NCBI RefSeq assembly: GCF_026914185.1
Contig: NC_070569.1
Span: 5,704,001 to 5,768,000 of the forward strand
DNA length: 64,000 nucleotides
Origin: Puccinia triticina
Lineage: Eukaryota > Basidiomycota > Pucciniomycetes > Pucciniales > Pucciniaceae
Direction: 5' to 3'
Positions 59,704 to 64,000 of this stretch are shown here, piece by piece (positions within the stretch are counted from its first letter, which is position 1; each line of letters starts with the position of its first letter). A model generated the notes under the pieces. That model ran no database searches, was not told where the DNA came from, and saw only the letters and a list, made by a program, of their open reading frames with translations. The position numbers and the translations under genes were made by a program.

Positions 59704-62700
59704 TTAAGCTTTTTTTTTAGATTTGATGATTTTAGCTTCTTCCGTGGCCCAAAACTTGACAAGCGATTTTCGACTTTTATTCGACTTTTTATTCGGGTCA
59801 GTCGAGCTATTCTTAGCGGTAGAAGGTGTGGACTTGTTAGGTTTCGCAGAAGCGGTGCTTCCTGCAAGCTTGTGGGCAGGCAAGCCAAGCGGCAGTTTGT
59901 CGGGTTTTTTCATAGGAGAAGTGTCGCTCGAATCACTGTCCGAATCGTCGTCGTCACTAGTGCTACTTGACTCCTTATCCGAATGGCCAGCACGATTCTT
60001 TGGGTCTGTTGATAGAGGAGGAAGACCAATTGACTGAGGAGTGTTCAAAGTGAAATCTAGCGGCCGGAAGGTATCCAATGTTTTTCTTCTACCCGCCATT
60101 GGCCCTTTTTTGTAGAGCCCAGTCCTCCCAGCGTAGCCGATGGCAACTGAGGAAGGCTGAGAGGGTGGATTGGCAGGCGAGGCGTGATGAGAGCTGGTGG
60201 TCGATGACGCTTCGTCGTCCGAGCTCGAGCTCTCTACACTTGCCGATTTCCGTGGTGGTGGGCGCTGTGCGGAAGGTGGTGCTCCATCTTCCGGCGACGA
60301 GTCTGATTCATCCTCAGAGGAGGAATCAGATTCAGAAACCTAACATGTAAGAAATGCAGATACAAATGTTTGTTAGTGTAATGATACCAAAACGACAATA
60401 ACTGCGCGGGATTGGAAAATAAATGATGATAGGGCGGAGTTTGTCGTGAGGCTCACACTTTTCGTATGGGTTTTGTTAGAAATTGGTGAAGCAGATGCGT
60501 TGGGTTCTGGTTGAGGGAGGGACAGAGTGGATATTGTTGATTCCAACTTATCTGACGGAGCCCTATCCGGAGGCTGGATTGTCGTATCTTCGGTCACGAT
60601 TTCCGAGGCTCCCGAAGGAGAAGAAGCCTCACTCGAATTAGCCTCACTCGAATCAGCCGATGTAACTGGTGGTTCCTTAGCCGGCGAATTATTGCCTAGG
60701 CCATTATCTGACGTCACGCCCTTGTTGTCGGAATTTGGCTGATGCTACGGAAAAAAAAGGCTCGTATTAATTTGTGAAAGACCAGTTATTTTCATTCACA
60801 GACGCACTCCGGGTTTTGACAAATGAGATGAACTCAGGTCAGTCCCCGATGAGGCGGCATGGACTCCAGATACGGCTTCTGTGACAGCATTCTCCTCTAA
60901 TTGAGAGGGGGGAGGCTCGATAATTTTTGGATTGGAATCGACGGCGAGGCCTTTGGGGGCTTGGTTATTGATGGAATCGTTTTCTTGATCAGTTTCGTAA
61001 CTTTCCTCCAGACCCAGAGTCATCATCACCGTGTTGTTAATGTCCTCACTTAGAGAAGATGAGCAAACACTGAAAGTTCGTTTTCTTTGGTTGTCAGGGA
61101 TCGTGGCCGGAGCTTCAATCGCGAGGTGGGACGTTTTAGCAGGGAACAGATTCCTTGGTTTGGGTGCTGCGCAGTTGCTTTCGTCGACAACGTGAGTGGG
61201 GTTTTCATCTGTTGACAGTTTATCCAGCTGTTTTGATCGGTTGATGTCTGAGACAAACTCGTTGGAGGCAGTGACCTTGCTCATGGGTGCAGGTTCAGTG
61301 TTGGTCAGAGTAGGGTCACGAAATATCGGTTTGGCAAATCCAGCACACACAGCCTCATCCAGGAACTGATGCATCCGGGCTAGCAAGGTCATTGGGACAT
61401 CCCTATCCGACGGCATCGAGAGCTCCCATCTACCGAAGTGCTTTGGAACTTTCACCATCGATATAGGAGTCGATTGTCGGGATGGTACCTGATAGAAAAA
61501 CCCAATGTCAATAATTGATTGGGAAGAAAAGCCGGGTGAACGAACTGGGCCTACATGAAAATCCCTTTGCATGGGACGGGGTGAGGTTGACACACTGGAG
61601 AAGCATTTGGCTTCTTGTGTGGTTTGTGTGGTTGAAACCGATCCACTGCGTAAGCTTTCTTTTTTGGCGAGTTTCTTCTGTTTGGCCTTAGCTTTCACCC
61701 GTTCTTTTTTCGTCGCAGGAACACAAGTCTGTTCTGGGACATTGAGAGAATGTGGCTCGGCAGCTCCAATCACAATTTGACCATCGAACTTAGGGTTACT
61801 ACTTCGGTCTTGATCGGTAACTGCTCCAGTTGCTTGTGAGAAAGCCGTCTGATGAGGTTGTGAATTTTCAGATCTGACGGGCGCCTGAGTCTGTGAATTT
61901 GTGGCCTGTAATAGGTTTGGTGCGGTCAAGGGGATTGATGTGGAAGTTGAACTTCTTTCAGCCTGTTCATCTGGTTTTTGCGGTTCGGTATAGACTGATT
62001 TCGACAAATTTGATAGGCTTGGTGGAGTGACTGGGGTGGCTTCCGGCATTTTCTCATTCTGATCGGGTTCACCTGTGCTGGCTTTCAGGCGATTTTTTCT
62101 TACGACAGAAGCAGACGATGATTGATTTGGAGCTGCAACCGGTTGCCCGGAAATCGCTTGGCTCTTCTTCCTCTTTTTGACAGATGGGGTTGTTGGAGCG
62201 GTGGTCGCAAACCTTGCGAGGATTTCTTGAGGGGTTAAGTTAGAGAACGAATCTAATGAGGGCCAAACTGGTTGGTTCGGTTTTAGCTGAGACGTATCCG
62301 TAGATCCTTGAGAGTCGGCATTGATTGTAGCAGATTGATCAAGCGAGGGAGATAACAATTGAGGCTGAAGAATGGGTTGTGGGTTCGGTTTTTCGAGATT
62401 AGTACATACGTTTTGGGTTTGATGAGGCTGGGTTGGGGTAGGTATTAAGCCGGGAGTCTTTTGGAGTAATGGTTTTGATACGGAGTTGAGAGAGTCATTG
62501 CTGAACTTCTGTTTCTTCTTCTTCGGTGGTTGCTCAGAAGGTGTAGAGGGCATCGGGTTGACAGCTGAGGAAGGAGGCAGTACAGGTAAGGAAACCCTTG
62601 TAGCCTTTTTCTTTTTGTTGAGATGTGTCGGTTCCGGATTTCGGAGATTAGAAGATGTGTTTTTTATTTCATGCGGCTGCGTTGGGGTAAGTATCACGCC

Positions 62701-63072
62701 GGGAGTCGCTTCAAGTGAGGGATCTGGTGCGGAGGTAAGAGGGGGTTGGTTGGATATCTTGCGTTTCTTTTTCTTGGGTGGTTGTTGAGAAGGTGCCGAG
62801 GGCGTAGGGTTTGCAGCTGGAGATGGAGGAAGTTGCGGTACTATGACCTGCCTTTTTTTCTTGGGTGGCTGTTGAGCTGGTGTCGAGGGCGTAAGATTTT
62901 CAGCTGAGGACGGAGGAAGCTCCGGTAAAGAGATCCTTGAGCTCTTCTTCGGTTTCTTGAAATTATCCGACCATCCTATCGGGCCGACAGTAGGCAAGAT
63001 CTTTTTCTTCTTGGGTAGAGCTTGAGTGCCGGAAGGTGGGGGTACTCCATCGTTCGAGAGGGCATCCATCAT
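59704..63072 (-). CDS. 1062-aa Lys/Ser/Pro-rich protein, probably nuclear, unknown function
   Basis: Exons (plus coordinates) 60808-63072, 60457-60744 and 59704-60339; introns of 63 and 117 nt, GT-AG, all in frame. The start is the ATG at 63070-63072 (MMDALSNDG). The first 220 residues carry four degenerate repeats of the form SLPxLPPSSAxNxxPSTPxQ followed by QPPKKKK, giving several monopartite nuclear signals. Residues about 530-580 are the only well-ordered-looking part (GFFYQVPSRQSTPISMVKVP, then KHFGRWELSMPSDRD). The C-terminal third is acidic and Ser-rich (DSDSSSEDESDSS; SSSTSDDDDSDSDSS) and ends in a basic tail, KSKKKA. No known domain recognised; a nucleolar or chromatin role is only an inference from composition. 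Intact. Confidence 0.8.
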
Positions 63073-64000
63073 CTTCGTTTGGCGAGTCTATATCAGAAGT
63101 TGGGAGATATTTATGATATCATCTAGTCAGCTCAGAGGAATCTGTGATGTGTAGCCTTCCAGATCGCGGGAATATCGGATATATAACTTTGTTGGTATGT
63201 ACTCGCCTTCTTTACTCCAGCCTGTTTTGCGTCTTCGTTTCCGATTTTCCTGCGATCGAGTGTAGGTCGGGAATATGCATTTAGGTTTTCGTCTTCAACT
63301 TTTTTGAGGACTGCGCTCCTTGTGGGTTCGGACTACGCCGCATCTCTCCGACGCGCCTGGCATCGGGTTGACCCACAACCAAGGCCAGAAACCGCAGGTG
63401 CATAATAGGGGGTTTCAAACCTAACTTGAAGACCCTCTCTTTGTGGAGAGGGGACGCCGTCCCGCAGGGACCGTCCGAAGTAGGGACTGATACACTTGTG
63501 CCAGTGCTTGCCCTACTCTTTTTTGTTTTTTTGCTGTTTTCCATTCTATTGCTTGTACCTGATCCTCAGTCGTGAGGAATAGCATGATAGTTCCGCTGAG
63601 CCAAATGACCTCTTCCTTCTCTTGCATCTTGTAAGATATGTAGCATTGCTTTTGGACCTTCTCACCATTTTTTACTCTCATAATAAGACTTTCAAAGTGC
63701 TCAGGTTTGATGGCACCACTCTTGGTACTCTGACTGGTGGCTTTACGTCATGTAAGCAGCCTGCAGATGTATCACCCATGGAAAACAAGGAAAAATTCCA
63801 ACGTTAAATTAAGCGGGACACTCAATTTTTGGCATGCTTGTAGAGGAGAAGCAGGCGGTCATGGAACACTGAACAAGAAAAAAAAGGTGATGTGAATAAA
63901 ATTTTACCACAATTCTAAAGCCAAATGTGAAAAAGAGTAGGTGGGGTAGGGGGGTCATGGGTCAATCCAACAGCCCTGCATACTTTGGTGATACATCATG
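63073..64000. promoter_or_regulatory. upstream region of the Lys/Ser-rich gene; nothing else seen
   Basis: The first hundred bases should hold its promoter and 5' leader. Two overlapping minus frames at 63,281-63,681 have no recognisable family and no start context. No RNA gene was found. Confidence 0.4.

Noticed and set aside
63281..63681. Two minus open frames upstream of the Lys/Ser-rich gene
   Set aside because: No ATG context, no splice-supported extension and no recognisable family.

Overview
The window is nuclear DNA of a basidiomycete fungus, most likely a rust (Pucciniales). The basis is inference from gene structure: short GT-AG introns of about 60-120 nt, many exons per gene, fungal-type eIF3c and phospholipase B proteins, and dense DIRS-like, Ty3/gypsy, hAT, PIF/Harbinger-like and CACTA-like repeats. 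No sequence search was possible, so the species is not assigned.

Layout. 1-3.6 kb: a DIRS-like retroelement (gag-like ORF, then RT-RNase H). 4.7-7.8 kb: an intact host gene for translation initiation factor eIF3c (minus, 6 exons, 893 aa). 8.0-8.7 kb: a palindromic minisatellite. 8.9-13.0 kb: an intact 10-exon transposase-like gene (minus, 1129 aa). 13.4-22.0 kb: a 448-aa gene of unknown function, split in exon 5 by a 6.96-kb CACTA-like element that carries a frameshifted, 5'- and 3'-truncated neurofibromin/IRA-type RasGAP gene. 22-32 kb: small inverted-repeat elements, many with visible target-site duplications (TSDs). 33.7-36.8 kb: an intact 18-exon phospholipase B gene. 38.8-43.1 kb: two more TIR (terminal inverted repeat) elements, one a Pack-type hAT carrying gene fragments. 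45-56 kb: a decayed minus-strand Ty3/gypsy element broken by at least four later insertions. 56.0-57.9 kb: a large foldback element. 59.7-63.1 kb: an intact 3-exon gene for a Lys/Ser/Pro-rich probable nuclear protein (1062 aa).

Two things stand out. First, conceptual removal of the CACTA-like element with one copy of its 3-bp TSD rejoins the split gene exactly in frame; the same test works for a 445-bp MITE in gypsy gag and a 1.4-kb TA-flanked element in gypsy RT. Second, several structurally different TIR elements each contain their own array of short inverted, alternating repeats. Two neighbouring elements with different TSD types share the same array core, which suggests that arrays move between, or arise repeatedly inside, unrelated transposons.

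Exon joins were worked out by hand from splice signals and reading frame. Coding totals divide exactly by three for the five complete or reconstructed gene models (eIF3c, the transposase-like gene, the 448-aa gene, phospholipase B and the Lys/Ser-rich protein).
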